A stretch of 64,000 bases of DNA, from contig JAVBXP010000016.1 of NCBI GenBank assembly GCA_030824495.1, forward strand, positions 62,001 through 126,000, read 5' to 3'. The position numbers were made by a program, and so were the translations under genes. The stretch comes from a bacterium (GTDB lineage: Bacteria; Pseudomonadota; Alphaproteobacteria; Caulobacterales; Caulobacteraceae). Shown here piece after piece: positions 31,006 through 39,144 of this stretch. The notes beneath the pieces are model-generated. The model made no database searches, was not told where the DNA came from, and saw nothing but the letters and a program-made list of their open reading frames with translations. Within the stretch, counting starts at the first letter, position 1. The number at the start of each line of letters is the position of its first letter.

Positions 31006-31866
31006 CTATTCGAACGTAATCGGCAGCCTGAGAAATACACGTCCGGACGCTGTGGGTTTCGGCAAGGCGCCGCCACGAATATTCACCTGGAGCGACGGTA
31101 GAATAAGGGTCGGCGGAGGCAGGGTGGCGTCCCGCGCCTGGCGCATCTCCACGAAGTCCGCCTCGCTGACGCCCTCATGGGCGTGGACGTTGCTGGCCTT
31201 CTCCTCAGCCACGGTGGTCTCCCACTGGAAGCGGTCGCGGCCGGCGGGGAGGTAGTCGTGACCGACAAAGACGCGGGTTTCCGGCGGCAGGGTCATGATC
31301 TTGCGAATTGAGCGGTAGAGCGTGGCCGCGTCTCCGCCCGGGAAGTCGGCGCGTGCCGTGCCGTAGTCAGGCATGAACAGGGTGTCGCCGACGAAGGCCG
31401 CATCGCCGATCAGATATGTGACGCAGGCGGGCGTGTGACCGGGCGTATGCACCACGCCGATGGTCAGGTCGCCCAGTGGCAGGCTGTCGCCCTCGGCCAG
31501 CAGGTGATCGAAGACCCGACCGTCGTCCTGAACATCGTCGGCCTCGAACAATGGAATGAACGTCTTCTGCACCTCGGTGATTTTGGAGCCGATGACGATC
31601 TTCGCGCCGGTCTCACGGCGGATGTAGTCCGCGGCCGAAAGGTGGTCGGCGTGCGCGTGAGTCTCTAGGACGTAGGCGAGGTGAAGGCCCTGGTCTCGCA
31701 CGGCGGCCAGGATTGTGTCGGCCGACGCGGTCGAGAGCTTGGCGCCCTTGGGTTCGAAATCCAGCACCGGATCGACGACCGCGGCTGTGCGCGTGGCCGC
31801 GTCGCTGACGAGATAGGTGGCGGTGGAGGTGGCGTGGTCGAAAAAGGTCTGTACTTCAGGGGTCAT
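31006..31866 (-). CDS. blh: persulfide dioxygenase-like metallo-beta-lactamase (Blh)
   Basis: A 286-residue MBL-fold protein. The metal motif is ETHAHADHLSAADYIR, further ligands are in VVHTPGHTPACVTYL and FVGDTLFMPDYGTARADFPG, and VFVGHDYLPAGR follows. This matches Blh/ETHE1-type enzymes, which oxidise glutathione persulfide in sulfide detoxification. The start at 31866 has AAGGAGG seven bases upstream. The frame extends to 31893 but without an RBS. It diverges from bigR across an AT-rich palindrome, the known arrangement for BigR-controlled blh genes. Confidence 0.9.
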   Translation of the reverse strand: MTPEVQTFFDHATSTATYLVSDAATRTAAVVDPVLDFEPKGAKLSTASADTILAAVRDQGLHLAYVLETHAHADHLSAADYIRRETGAKIVIGSKITEVQKTFIPLFEADDVQDDGRVFDHLLAEGDSLPLGDLTIGVVHTPGHTPACVTYLIGDAAFVGDTLFMPDYGTARADFPGGDAATLYRSIRKIMTLPPETRVFVGHDYLPAGRDRFQWETTVAEEKASNVHAHEGVSEADFVEMRQARDATLPPPTLILPSLQVNIRGGALPKPTASGRVFLRLPITFE

Positions 31867-31891
31867 GGCGGAGCCTCCTTTGGCGTCCGTC

Positions 31892-31930
31892 ATATATAAG
31901 AACTTGCTAAATTAGAAACAACTCATATAT
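31892..31930. promoter_or_regulatory. putative BigR operator/promoter
   Basis: An AT-rich island in GC-rich DNA. The arms ATATATAAG (31892-31900) and CTCATATAT (31922-31930) are inverted repeats with one mismatch, and CTAAATTAG lies between them. It lies between divergent blh and bigR. BigR is known to bind AT-rich palindromes over its own promoter, so this is the likely site for both genes. Confidence 0.65.
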
Positions 31931-31937
31931 ATCGGCC

Positions 31938-32309
31938 ATGTTCGATCTCGCGAAATTCGACATCACCCGGTTCGAGGCCAGCGCCGGCGAAGCCGCCAAG
32001 CTTCTCCGCGCGCTCGGCAACGAGCGGCGATTGATGATCTTGTGCCAGCTGACGGACGGCGAGCGATCTGTGGGCGAGCTTCTGCCCCTGGTCGGCCTGT
32101 CGCAGTCAGCCCTGTCTCAACACCTGGCGGTGCTGCGGGAGGAGGCCGTCGTGGCGACACGCCGCGAAGGCCAGACCATCTGGTACCGGATCGCTGATCC
32201 CGCCGCGATGAAGGTGGTGGCGACGCTCGCCGAGATCTTCTGTCCTCCAGACATGAAGAAGGCCGATGACAACTCAACTGACCACGCTGAAGCCCAAGGA
32301 CGTCGCTGA
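31938..32309 (+). CDS. bigR: BigR-type ArsR-family sulfide-responsive repressor
   Basis: A 123-residue winged-helix repressor: AAKLLRALGNERRLMILCQL, then the recognition helix SQSALSQHLAVLREEAVVAT and the wing REGQTIWYRIAD. Two cysteines at 36 (MILCQL) and 102 (EIFCPPD) match the pair that forms a disulfide or polysulfide bridge in BigR and SqrR, releasing DNA. It sits with persulfide dioxygenase, rhodanese and TauE/SafE genes. It overlaps the rhodanese gene by 44 bases, so these are cotranscribed. Confidence 0.9.
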   Translation: MFDLAKFDITRFEASAGEAAKLLRALGNERRLMILCQLTDGERSVGELLPLVGLSQSALSQHLAVLREEAVVATRREGQTIWYRIADPAAMKVVATLAEIFCPPDMKKADDNSTDHAEAQGRR

Positions 32310-32799
32310 CCTGCTGGCTCAGGGCCAAGCGGTGCTGCTCGACATCCGTGATCCTGACGAATTCGCACGGCGCCATGTGAAGGGCGCGCAACTGCGGCCA
32401 TTGGCGACCCTTGAAGCCGACCCACTGCGGATCGCGAAGGGCCAGAAGGTGGTCTTCACCTGCCGATCAGGTATGCGGACCGCCGCCAACTGCGAGCGCC
32501 TGGCCGCTGTGGTGGAAGGTGAGGCCTTTGTCCTCGAAGGCGGCGTCGACGGCTGGGCCGCGGCGGGGCTACCGCTTGCCCTGAACCGCAAGGCGCCGCT
32601 CGAACTGATGCGTCAGGTGCAGATCGCAGCCGGCTTGCTGGTGCTGCTCGGTGTGCTGCTAGGCTATCTCGTCCATCCAGGTTTCTTCGGGCTGTCGGCC
32701 TTTGTCGGCGCCGGCCTGACCTTCGCCGGGGTCACCGGCTTCTGCGGTATGGCGCGTTTGCTGGCGACCATGCCTTGGAACCGTCAGGCGCGGGCCTGA
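32266..32799 (+). CDS. rhodanese domain fused to DUF2892 membrane segment
   Basis: A 177-residue protein. Residues 5-115 form a rhodanese domain (VLLDIRDPDEFARRHVKGA; catalytic Cys66 in VVFTCRSGMRTAAN; EGGVDGWAAAGLPL). The rest is a DUF2892 pair of membrane helices (IAAGLLVLLGVLLGYLVHPG and FVGAGLTFAGVTGFCGMARL). It would transfer sulfane sulfur at the inner membrane, taking persulfide sulfur handled by Blh. Its start lies inside the end of bigR and it is followed after four bases by the TauE/SafE gene. Confidence 0.92.
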   Translation: MTTQLTTLKPKDVADLLAQGQAVLLDIRDPDEFARRHVKGAQLRPLATLEADPLRIAKGQKVVFTCRSGMRTAANCERLAAVVEGEAFVLEGGVDGWAAAGLPLALNRKAPLELMRQVQIAAGLLVLLGVLLGYLVHPGFFGLSAFVGAGLTFAGVTGFCGMARLLATMPWNRQARA

Positions 32800-32803
32800 C
32801 GCT

Positions 32804-33580
32804 GTGGACCCGCTGTTCGTCAGCCTCGGTCTCGCCACGGTGGGCGGGGCGCTTATCGGCCTGCTGCTGGCCGTCTTCGGCGGCGGCGGGTCGGTGCTGG
32901 CCACGCCTTTGCTGCTCTACGTGGTCGGGGTGCGTGATCCCCACGTGGCGATTGGCACCTCCGCCGCCGCGGTGGCGGTGAACGCTCTCGTCGGCCTGGG
33001 CGCCCAGGCACGCGCGGGCCAGGTGAAATGGCCTTGCGCCTTGGTGTTCGGCGGCGCGGGCCTGGCTGGCGCGTTTATTGGAGCGCACCTGGCCAAGATG
33101 GTCGACGGCGAGCAACTGATTTTGTGGTTCGCTGGGGCCATGGCGCTGGTGGGCTTGTCGATGCTCATGCCTAAGAAAGACGAGGGAGATGCAGGCGTTC
33201 ATCTGACGCCAGCCCTGACCAGGCGGTTGGCCCCACTTGGCCTCGGTGTCGGCCTGGCGGCGGGGTTCTTCGGGATAGGCGGCGGGTTTCTTATCGTCCC
33301 TGGTTTGATGGCGGCGACCGGCATGACGCTCGCGAACGCCGCCGCATCGTCCCTGGTTTCGGTGGTGTTGTTCGGTGCGGCGACCAGCGCCAGCTACGCC
33401 CTGTCGGGTCTAGTCGACTGGCCGGTGTTCGCCGCTCTTGTGGCGGGCGGCGCCTTTGGAGCCCTCGCCGGTGGACCGGTCTCAAGAATGTTGGCGAGCC
33501 GCGCAGCGATCACACGCCGCGCCTTCGCCCTCATGGTGCTGGTCACGGCCGCCTATGTCGCGTCGAGGGCGTTAGCCTAA
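32804..33580 (+). CDS. TauE/SafE family sulfite/sulfur-compound exporter
   Basis: A 258-residue membrane protein with about eight helices starting at a GTG. The two TauE/SafE repeats are visible: LLLAVFGGGGSVLATPLLLY with VAIGTSAAAVAVNAL, and GFFGIGGGFLIVPGLMAATG with ANAAASSLVSVVLFG. Members export sulfite, sulfoacetate or similar anions. As the last gene of the bigR operon it probably removes the sulfite or thiosulfate made by persulfide dioxygenase and rhodanese. Confidence 0.9.
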   Translation: MDPLFVSLGLATVGGALIGLLLAVFGGGGSVLATPLLLYVVGVRDPHVAIGTSAAAVAVNALVGLGAQARAGQVKWPCALVFGGAGLAGAFIGAHLAKMVDGEQLILWFAGAMALVGLSMLMPKKDEGDAGVHLTPALTRRLAPLGLGVGLAAGFFGIGGGFLIVPGLMAATGMTLANAAASSLVSVVLFGAATSASYALSGLVDWPVFAALVAGGAFGALAGGPVSRMLASRAAITRRAFALMVLVTAAYVASRALA

Positions 33581-33669
33581 GGGGAGCGTGGGACGCGCAT
33601 CGACCAACCCGATTGACGCTGAAGCCTGTGCCATAGGATGAAAGGTCGCCCGAGGCGTCTGGAGCGTCA

Positions 33670-33683
33670 TTGATCGAGATCAA
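33670..33683. promoter_or_regulatory. FixK/FNR box, perfect, orphan
   Basis: TTGATCGAGATCAA is a perfect TTGAT-N4-ATCAA site. It lies between the 3' ends of the TauE/SafE gene and the phosphotransferase-ATPase gene. No recognised gene starts just downstream on either strand. Confidence 0.65.
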
Positions 33684-33771
33684 ACGCCGCCTGATCAGCG
33701 TCTGAATTGACTGAGCGGCCGGGAGGTACGTTCGCCTGATGGGCACTGCAACCGGTTGGCCCAATCGAGTC

Positions 33772-35340
33772 TCAGCAAGCGGACGCCGGTGGAGCCTGGC
33801 TGGCCGCCGCAGTCACGCGTTCGGCCACCTGATCCGAGGCGGCCTCCACCTCGACGATCACCCACTCGGGCCCCAGGTCGACAGGTTCGATCTGACCTAT
33901 GGCGGTGGCCGCCGTGACGTCGGAAGCATCGTCTCGTCGCGCTGCGATCCGGGCCAATCGGGTCGCCTGGGAGGCGTGGAGCCATACGCCGGTGAACCTT
34001 TCGGCGAACGTGGCGGAAAACTGCTCTCGGGCTAGACTGTCGGCGAAGGTCGCGTCGGCGATGGCCGAGGTTCCCGAAACAAGCGTTTCTTCGGCGGCTG
34101 TTGCGAGCCTCCGATAGACGGCCCGGCGCGCGTCGATCGAGTAGTCGGTGGTTTGATCGCGACGGGCGTCTGCACCGGCGAGCTTGCGGATCAGGTCGGT
34201 CCGAAGCACCCGAGCGCCGCATGGTCCAGGCAGGTTCGGCGCGACAAGCCGGGCGATGGTGGACTTGCCACAGCCCGAAAGACCGCCGATCGCCAGGAGA
34301 CGCTGACGGGGCGGATCGAGCAACTTCAGGCCGAGGCGATGATAGAGCGCCGCTTCCTTGCGATCGCCGGCTTCCTCGGCGACCGTCATCCGTACCAGCG
34401 CCCGGAGCGCCATAAAGGGAGCGAGCAAGGCCAGGGCCCACTCGGGTTGCTGTGTTTCGTCGAAGTAGCGGTTCATCGCCAGGTTGGCGTAGGGTGCAAG
34501 GCCGCGCGCCTGAAGGTCCATCAGCAGGAAGGCGAGGTCGTAGAGTACGTCTCCGGTGGCCAGAGTCTCGTCGAAAGCCAGGGCGTCGAACAGCGTCACC
34601 TGGCCCTCGAAGATGCAGATATTCCTTAAGTGAAGGTCGCCGTGGCCACGCCGCGTCCAACCCCCTTGGCGCCTCCGTTCCAGGAGCGAAGCTAGGGCGT
34701 GAAGTCGCCTCGCCAAAGCCTCGAACAACGCCGTGGCGTTTTCGATTTCGCGACCCAGAGCTTGAGCTGCGGCGTGTGATTTGCGCAGGCCGCCTAGGAT
34801 GACTTCATAGTCCCGCACGCCGCCATCCTGCATCAAGGGGGGCGCCGCGCGGTGCGCGCGCACGACAGCATCAACGGCGCTGACGACATGATCGGGTGCG
34901 AGGCGTTGATCGCGCGCCAGCTCGCTGAAGAGCGCCCCAGGCGCGAAACGGCGCATGATAATGACCCAATCGACAAGCCGTCCGCCGCCCCCGATATGGA
35001 CCTTGCCGCTCGGACCCATACGCACCGGTTTCACACACTCGTAGAGCGATGGCGCCAAGCCTCGGTTCAGCGCGAATTCGGCAAGGCAGGCCGCTCGCCG
35101 CGCCGCCAGGCTGGAGAAATCGCCAAAGCCGTGGGCGCGCGCACGAGCCAGCTTGTAGGCGCGCTCGCGACCTAGAAAGACATGCGACATGTGCGTGACG
35201 ACATGGTCAAGCGGCGCCTCCCCGGTCGCCATGCCTTGAGCGAAGGCCCGCACGACCTCGGCCTGAGCGGGTGCATCCCCCGCCAGCGGGGCGAGCGTAT
35301 CGGTCGAAACCACAAGCGTTCCGTTGTCCTGCGACGTCAT
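33772..35340 (-). CDS. phosphotransferase-like / AAA ATPase fusion protein
   Basis: A 522-residue two-domain protein. The N-terminal half (about 1-340) resembles an aminoglycoside phosphotransferase-like kinase, with VTHMSHVFLGRERAYKLARA, WTRRGHGDLHLRNICIFEG (catalytic HGDLHxxN) and VTLFDALAFDETLATGD. The C-terminal half is a small P-loop kinase (LLAIGGLSGCGKSTIARLVA). Similar fusions occur in anaerobic or dormancy regulons, for example Rv2004c in mycobacteria. The substrate is unknown. It diverges from the CHAD gene. Confidence 0.85.
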   Translation of the reverse strand: MTSQDNGTLVVSTDTLAPLAGDAPAQAEVVRAFAQGMATGEAPLDHVVTHMSHVFLGRERAYKLARARAHGFGDFSSLAARRAACLAEFALNRGLAPSLYECVKPVRMGPSGKVHIGGGGRLVDWVIIMRRFAPGALFSELARDQRLAPDHVVSAVDAVVRAHRAAPPLMQDGGVRDYEVILGGLRKSHAAAQALGREIENATALFEALARRLHALASLLERRRQGGWTRRGHGDLHLRNICIFEGQVTLFDALAFDETLATGDVLYDLAFLLMDLQARGLAPYANLAMNRYFDETQQPEWALALLAPFMALRALVRMTVAEEAGDRKEAALYHRLGLKLLDPPRQRLLAIGGLSGCGKSTIARLVAPNLPGPCGARVLRTDLIRKLAGADARRDQTTDYSIDARRAVYRRLATAAEETLVSGTSAIADATFADSLAREQFSATFAERFTGVWLHASQATRLARIAARRDDASDVTAATAIGQIEPVDLGPEWVIVEVEAASDQVAERVTAAASQAPPASAC

Positions 35341-35394
35341 CCTGATCGCTCCCTTGAAGGCTTCTCAGACAAACGGGGTCAACGGCGGAGGGAC

Positions 35395-35408
35395 TTGATC
35401 AATGTCAT
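35395..35408. promoter_or_regulatory. possible weak FixK/FNR box
   Basis: TTGATCAATGTCAT keeps the left half-site TTGAT and TCA of the right. It lies in the divergent gap between the phosphotransferase-ATPase and CHAD genes, centred about 95 bases before the CHAD start. Confidence 0.35.
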
Positions 35409-35495
35409 GACCGAGCAGCTTCTCGCGCTTCACTCTGCTTGACGAGACGAAGGCCCGGCCGCTTGGGCGAGCCCTGTTCGATGGAGATCTACGTC

Positions 35496-36419
35496 ATGAC
35501 GTCGACACGCCAGGCCTCGCAGGCGCCCCGCCCGAGTGAGGCTCGAACAATCCTGCTTCAGCTCAGCGGTCAGGTCCGGCAAACCCGTGAGGCGTTTGTC
35601 GCCTCCGCGTCTCCGGAGAATGTCCACGCATTGCGCGGGGCGTTGCGACGCGCCGCCGACGGTGTCTGGCTTTTACAGGCCGTTCTCCCCGCGCCGGATG
35701 TCGCTTGGCTTCGTCATGAACTGCGCTGGCAAGCGCGACGCCTTGGGAAGGCACGTGATCTAGACGTTCTCTCTGAGCGCCTCGTGGCCAAGCACCCCTA
35801 TACGGGTGAGTTCCGGCCGGCCGACCTTCTGATCGTGAGCGCTCGGGCCCGACGCGACGCCGTGGTTGAAAGGGCGAAGGCTGAGCTCTTGTCGGCTCGA
35901 GCCGCGACGCTCGCCGACAGCCTCGAGCATGTGCTGTTGCGGGCGCTCGAGGCAGGGGAGGGGCGCTTACAATTCGACAATGTGATTGCGAGTTGGTTGA
36001 GCCAAGCCGACACCGCAATACGGGTCGGTGAGAAGCATATCATGGCGCTTGGCCGTCGAGGGCGTCACAAGCTGCGCGGCCATGTCAGGACGCTGCGCTA
36101 TAACTGCGAGGTCTGCAGCAACGGTTCGCCTGCTGAAACCGGATACGTCGCCGCGGTGATCGCCCTCCAAACCGCTCTGGGCGAGATGAACGACGACGCG
36201 GTCTGCACCGGGCTCCGTAAGAGCCTCACCCATTGTGGGGATTTGGACGAGGTTCCCGGCCTGGAGCCAAGCCTGCATCGGACCCATCGCCGCGAACTGA
36301 GGAGGGCTTGGCGCACCCTTGATGCGCTAGCTCTTCCCGATTTCGCGCAATCGCAACGTTCTGAAGCGTCCGGTAGTTCGCCGGGCTTGGTATCGGCGGC
36401 CCAGCCCGCGGCGTTCTGA
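35496..36419 (+). CDS. CHAD domain protein
   Basis: A 307-residue, helix-rich protein with conserved histidines, arginines and lysines. The signature includes VHALRGALRRAADGVWLLQA, LRWQARRLGKARDLDVLSER, HKLRGHVRTLRYNCEVC and LQTALGEMNDDAV. CHAD domains bind polyphosphate or phosphate groups. The start at 35496 is preceded by GGAG; ATG at 35481 and the frame from 35439 lack an RBS. It is divergent from the phosphotransferase-ATPase gene and lies inside the FixK-box region. Confidence 0.87.
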   Translation: MTSTRQASQAPRPSEARTILLQLSGQVRQTREAFVASASPENVHALRGALRRAADGVWLLQAVLPAPDVAWLRHELRWQARRLGKARDLDVLSERLVAKHPYTGEFRPADLLIVSARARRDAVVERAKAELLSARAATLADSLEHVLLRALEAGEGRLQFDNVIASWLSQADTAIRVGEKHIMALGRRGRHKLRGHVRTLRYNCEVCSNGSPAETGYVAAVIALQTALGEMNDDAVCTGLRKSLTHCGDLDEVPGLEPSLHRTHRRELRRAWRTLDALALPDFAQSQRSEASGSSPGLVSAAQPAAF

Positions 36420-36502
36420 ACTCGGCATAGCTGGATCAAGCAGGACGCTCTGCAATTTGCTCGCGGCGGCAGGGCGCGGGCCCTGGGTTCGTACTGAGGA
36501 TA

Positions 36503-36516
36503 TTGATCTGCATCAA
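36503..36516 (+). promoter_or_regulatory. FixK/FNR box before DUF2267 gene
   Basis: TTGATCTGCATCAA is a perfect TTGAT-N4-ATCAA site centred about 60 bases upstream of the DUF2267 start codon, a suitable place for an FNR/FixK class II activator. Confidence 0.8.
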
Positions 36517-36568
36517 GATCGTCAGGTTCACCAACGCGCAGTCTCCTTGGCAGCATGGGAGCACATTG

Positions 36569-37009
36569 ATGAGCACCGGCCTCGCTGTTTTTGATACGAC
36601 CGTCCAGGAGACCAACGCCTGGCTGAAACTCATCGAGCAGCGCTTGCCGCCCTGCGATCGAGGTGACGCCTATTCGGCGCTTCGGGCCGTGCTGCACGTG
36701 CTTCGCGATCACCTGCCGCAAGAGGCCGTTCTTGGCCTGTCGGCCCAGCTTCCAATGTTGATGCGGGGGTTCTTCTTGGAAGGCTGGCGGCCTGTAAACG
36801 GCGCGTCCCGCATTCGAGACCCCGAGGGGTTTCTTCAGGCGGTTGAGCAGAAGCTACCCGATAGGTTCCCCCGCGAACCAAAGGGCGCGGTCGAGGCGGT
36901 TCTCCAAGTGCTCGCCGAGCAGGTGGACCGTGACGAGGCCGATAAGATCGCTGGCCACCTGCCGGCGCCGCTTCGAACCTTATGGCCAGCTCCCGGCGCC
37001 CGACGCTGA
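36569..37009 (+). CDS. DUF2267 protein
   Basis: A 146-residue soluble protein with two DUF2267 repeats: ETNAWLKLIEQRLPPCDRGD, then AYSALRAVLHVLRDHLPQEA, and FLQAVEQKLPDRFPREPKGA, then VEAVLQVLAEQVDRDEADKI. Each contains the G(D/A)AYSALRAVLxxLxxxL-like helix pair. Function is unknown, but the family is frequent in low-oxygen regulons beside Usp and BON proteins. The start at 36569 has GGGAG; the frame open to 36503 overlaps the FixK box and cannot be the start. Confidence 0.85.
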   Translation: MSTGLAVFDTTVQETNAWLKLIEQRLPPCDRGDAYSALRAVLHVLRDHLPQEAVLGLSAQLPMLMRGFFLEGWRPVNGASRIRDPEGFLQAVEQKLPDRFPREPKGAVEAVLQVLAEQVDRDEADKIAGHLPAPLRTLWPAPGARR

Positions 37010-37120
37010 AGTGCGCCAGGGATGCTCGCCCTTGAGCCGGCGTAGTTGGATAGCCGATCATGAGAGGCTTCTCTGAACTTGGCGCCACCGACACGAAGGA
37101 GCGAAGCGGCGGGAAGCCTA

Positions 37121-37642
37121 CTATGCGCCCGTAGCGCCGCGGCGGTATGGGGGGGCTGCGATCAGTTCGTCCAGAAACAGGCTCGCCAGGGCCGAGCGCG
37201 AATTCACGCCGGCCTTCTGGTAGATCCGCGTCAGTTGCGCCCGCACCGTCCCCGCCGCCGCGTTCCGCAGCCGTGCAATCTCGGCTACGTCACATCCCTT
37301 GAGCGCGAAGATCATCACGTCCGTCTCTGCAGGTGTGAGGCCCCATTCTCGGGCGCGTGTTTCGATGACCTGGCTTAGGGCGCCCGCCGCAACCGCCAGC
37401 GCCGCGCTCTTGCGCCGTCCTGCAGCGAGCAGGCTGCGAAGCTGCAGCAGGCCAATCGCAACGCCGGCCAAAAGGCCCAGCGCCGCGACCATCTCGACCA
37501 TTACGTGAGGGCTCAGGCCCCCAGCGGCCACGTCGGCGGCCGCATCGACGATGAAGAAGGCCACGGCCAGCGATTGGAGCGCCACCACGCCCGCCACGGC
37601 GCTGGCGCGCGGCTCCAGCCTAGATTGCGGGTGGTGGCTCAT
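37121..37642 (-). CDS. membrane-tethered LuxR-type transcriptional regulator
   Basis: A 173-residue protein. Two N-terminal membrane helices (AGVVALQSLAVAFFIVDAAA and MVEMVAALGLLAGVAIGLLQ) are followed by a LuxR/FixJ-type helix-turn-helix (REWGLTPAETDVMIFALKGC, then DVAEIARLRNAAAGTVRAQL and TRIYQKAGVNSRSALASLFL). A one-component regulator fixed in the membrane is unusual for this HTH class. Its ATG overlaps the stop of the cytochrome b561 gene by four bases, so the cytochrome may be its partner or signal source. Confidence 0.85.
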   Translation of the reverse strand: MSHHPQSRLEPRASAVAGVVALQSLAVAFFIVDAAADVAAGGLSPHVMVEMVAALGLLAGVAIGLLQLRSLLAAGRRKSAALAVAAGALSQVIETRAREWGLTPAETDVMIFALKGCDVAEIARLRNAAAGTVRAQLTRIYQKAGVNSRSALASLFLDELIAAPPYRRGATGA

Positions 37643-38280
37643 TCCTTACACCGTGGCTCGCGCCTGCCCGGCAGCATCGCGGTTAGAATTCCGTGGCCGC
37701 TGCGGCGCGTCTCGAACGCCACGCCCAGAAGGTGCAGCCCGGCTAGAATGAATAGCAGGTTCGCCGCCACCTCGTGGATCTCCCCGATAACCTCGTCGCC
37801 TTCGCCCTCGCCCTCGCCGTCTTCGCGCGCCTCGCGCACTTCATCGTCATCGCTAGCGGCAGGCGTCTGGAACTGCGCATTTGACGGCGCCTCTGTAGGC
37901 GGTGTTGAGGCGCCGGGCAGGATTGTCATCGCGACTCCCGAGCCGATGACTACGGCGAGCGTCGCCCACAGTGCGTAGACCATTAGAGCGCCGAGTGGGT
38001 TGTGGGATCGGTGCGTTGTCTTTTCCCGGCGGCCGATCGCACGCAAGTGCGCGGCTGCTCGACGAAGGCTGGGTCTGAAGGCCGAGAACCTCGCCTCTGG
38101 CGAGCCGATCAGCCCCCAAATCCAGCGCAGTGCGAGCAGCGCGGCGACGCCATACCCCACCCATTGGTGGGGGGCGGAACCTTCCTCGGTCAATATGCCG
38201 TTCGCCAGCACGCCCGCCGCGACGCCCCAGTGGGTCAGCCGAACCAGTGGGTCCCACCGTTGTTCCTGCGCAATCTGCAT
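37639..38280 (-). CDS. cytochrome b561-family protein with acidic insert
   Basis: A 213-residue inner-membrane di-heme cytochrome b. The histidines expected to bind heme are in VRLTHWGVAAGVLANG, HQWVGYGVAALLALRWIWG, and EIHEVAANLLFILAGLHLLG; four helices are predicted. An acidic loop (about residues 143-165; ASDDDEVREAREDGEGEGEG) lies between helices 3 and 4 and is not part of the core family. These proteins shuttle electrons between quinol and a partner. It is cotranscribed with the membrane LuxR regulator. Confidence 0.87.
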   Translation of the reverse strand: MQIAQEQRWDPLVRLTHWGVAAGVLANGILTEEGSAPHQWVGYGVAALLALRWIWGLIGSPEARFSAFRPSLRRAAAHLRAIGRREKTTHRSHNPLGALMVYALWATLAVVIGSGVAMTILPGASTPPTEAPSNAQFQTPAASDDDEVREAREDGEGEGEGDEVIGEIHEVAANLLFILAGLHLLGVAFETRRSGHGILTAMLPGRREPRCKE

Positions 38281-38478
38281 GGTCGTCTCCGTTTGATTGG
38301 ATCGACCACCAAATCGCCTCGCCGCCGCATATCGACCATTGCAGCGGCGCTTACGGCGCGCCGCGTAAGCTTCCGCTTATGGGCGCAGTTCCAGCGCGCG
38401 ATGCCCTACTCGATGCGCCAGGCGCCCGCACGTGTTTCACGATCATTAGGCCAAGCCCCGCGGGTGAAGCCCGCTCGC

Positions 38479-38865
38479 TCAGATGTCAGCCACGACCGCA
38501 GCCAGCTTGTCGGCGACAATCGCGGCCTGCTTCTTCAGCATTGGATTGGGGATCGCGCTCATTGAGGCGACTGGATCAATGGCGGCGACTTCGGTGCGAC
38601 CGTCACCCGCATCCCGCACGACCACATTGCAGGGAAGCATGGTTCCGACCTTGTCCTCGAGTTGCAACGCTTCATAGGCAAGCGAGGGATTACAGGCGCC
38701 GAGAATGAGGTAGGGGGCGATTTCGGCGCCGATTTTGGCCCTCAGAGTGGCGGCGACATCGATCTCTGTAAGCACGCCGAAGCCCTGTCGCGCGAGCGCC
38801 TCTCTGGTGCGCGCGACCACCTCATCGAAGGACCCAAGCAAGGTCTTGGCGAAATAGTAGGTCAT
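38479..38865 (-). CDS. DUF302 protein
   Basis: A 128-residue single-domain DUF302 protein: SFDEVVARTREALARQGFGV, EIDVAATLRAKIGAEIAPYL, LGACNPSLAYEALQLEDKVG and MLPCNVVVRD are the family landmarks. The invariant CNP and PCN cysteines may coordinate a metal or react with sulfur (inference; function of the family is not settled). The start at 38865 has GGGAG; the longer frame to 39015 is unsupported. It is common near Usp and sulfide genes. Confidence 0.88.
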   Translation of the reverse strand: MTYYFAKTLLGSFDEVVARTREALARQGFGVLTEIDVAATLRAKIGAEIAPYLILGACNPSLAYEALQLEDKVGTMLPCNVVVRDAGDGRTEVAAIDPVASMSAIPNPMLKKQAAIVADKLAAVVADI

Positions 38866-39144
38866 GGCGAACTCCCGTGAGATGGCTTGGTCGAGTATTA
38901 GACAGATAGCCAACGTCCTTTGGTCTGGGCCCATTTCGGCGCCAGGGTCTTGGACCTTCAAGGCTGCGGAATTGAGAATAGCGTGCGGTTGTCGAACCAA
39001 GTTGCGCTGCATCAAGTGGTCGCGCGGCGTACGGGGCTAGGCCAACATCAGGTGCATAGCGCCCAAGTCTGTTAGGGTCAGGAGCTCGTCTCGAGCGACG
39101 ACCATCTGGAGGGGCTTCAGATCTTCAGCGAGTCGATCCTGAGC

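Noticed and set aside
33695-34660. Minus-strand frame of 321 codons overlapping the phosphotransferase-ATPase gene
   Set aside because: Arginine/serine/proline-rich product in a shifted frame; the true frame has HGDLHxxN and a Walker A motif.
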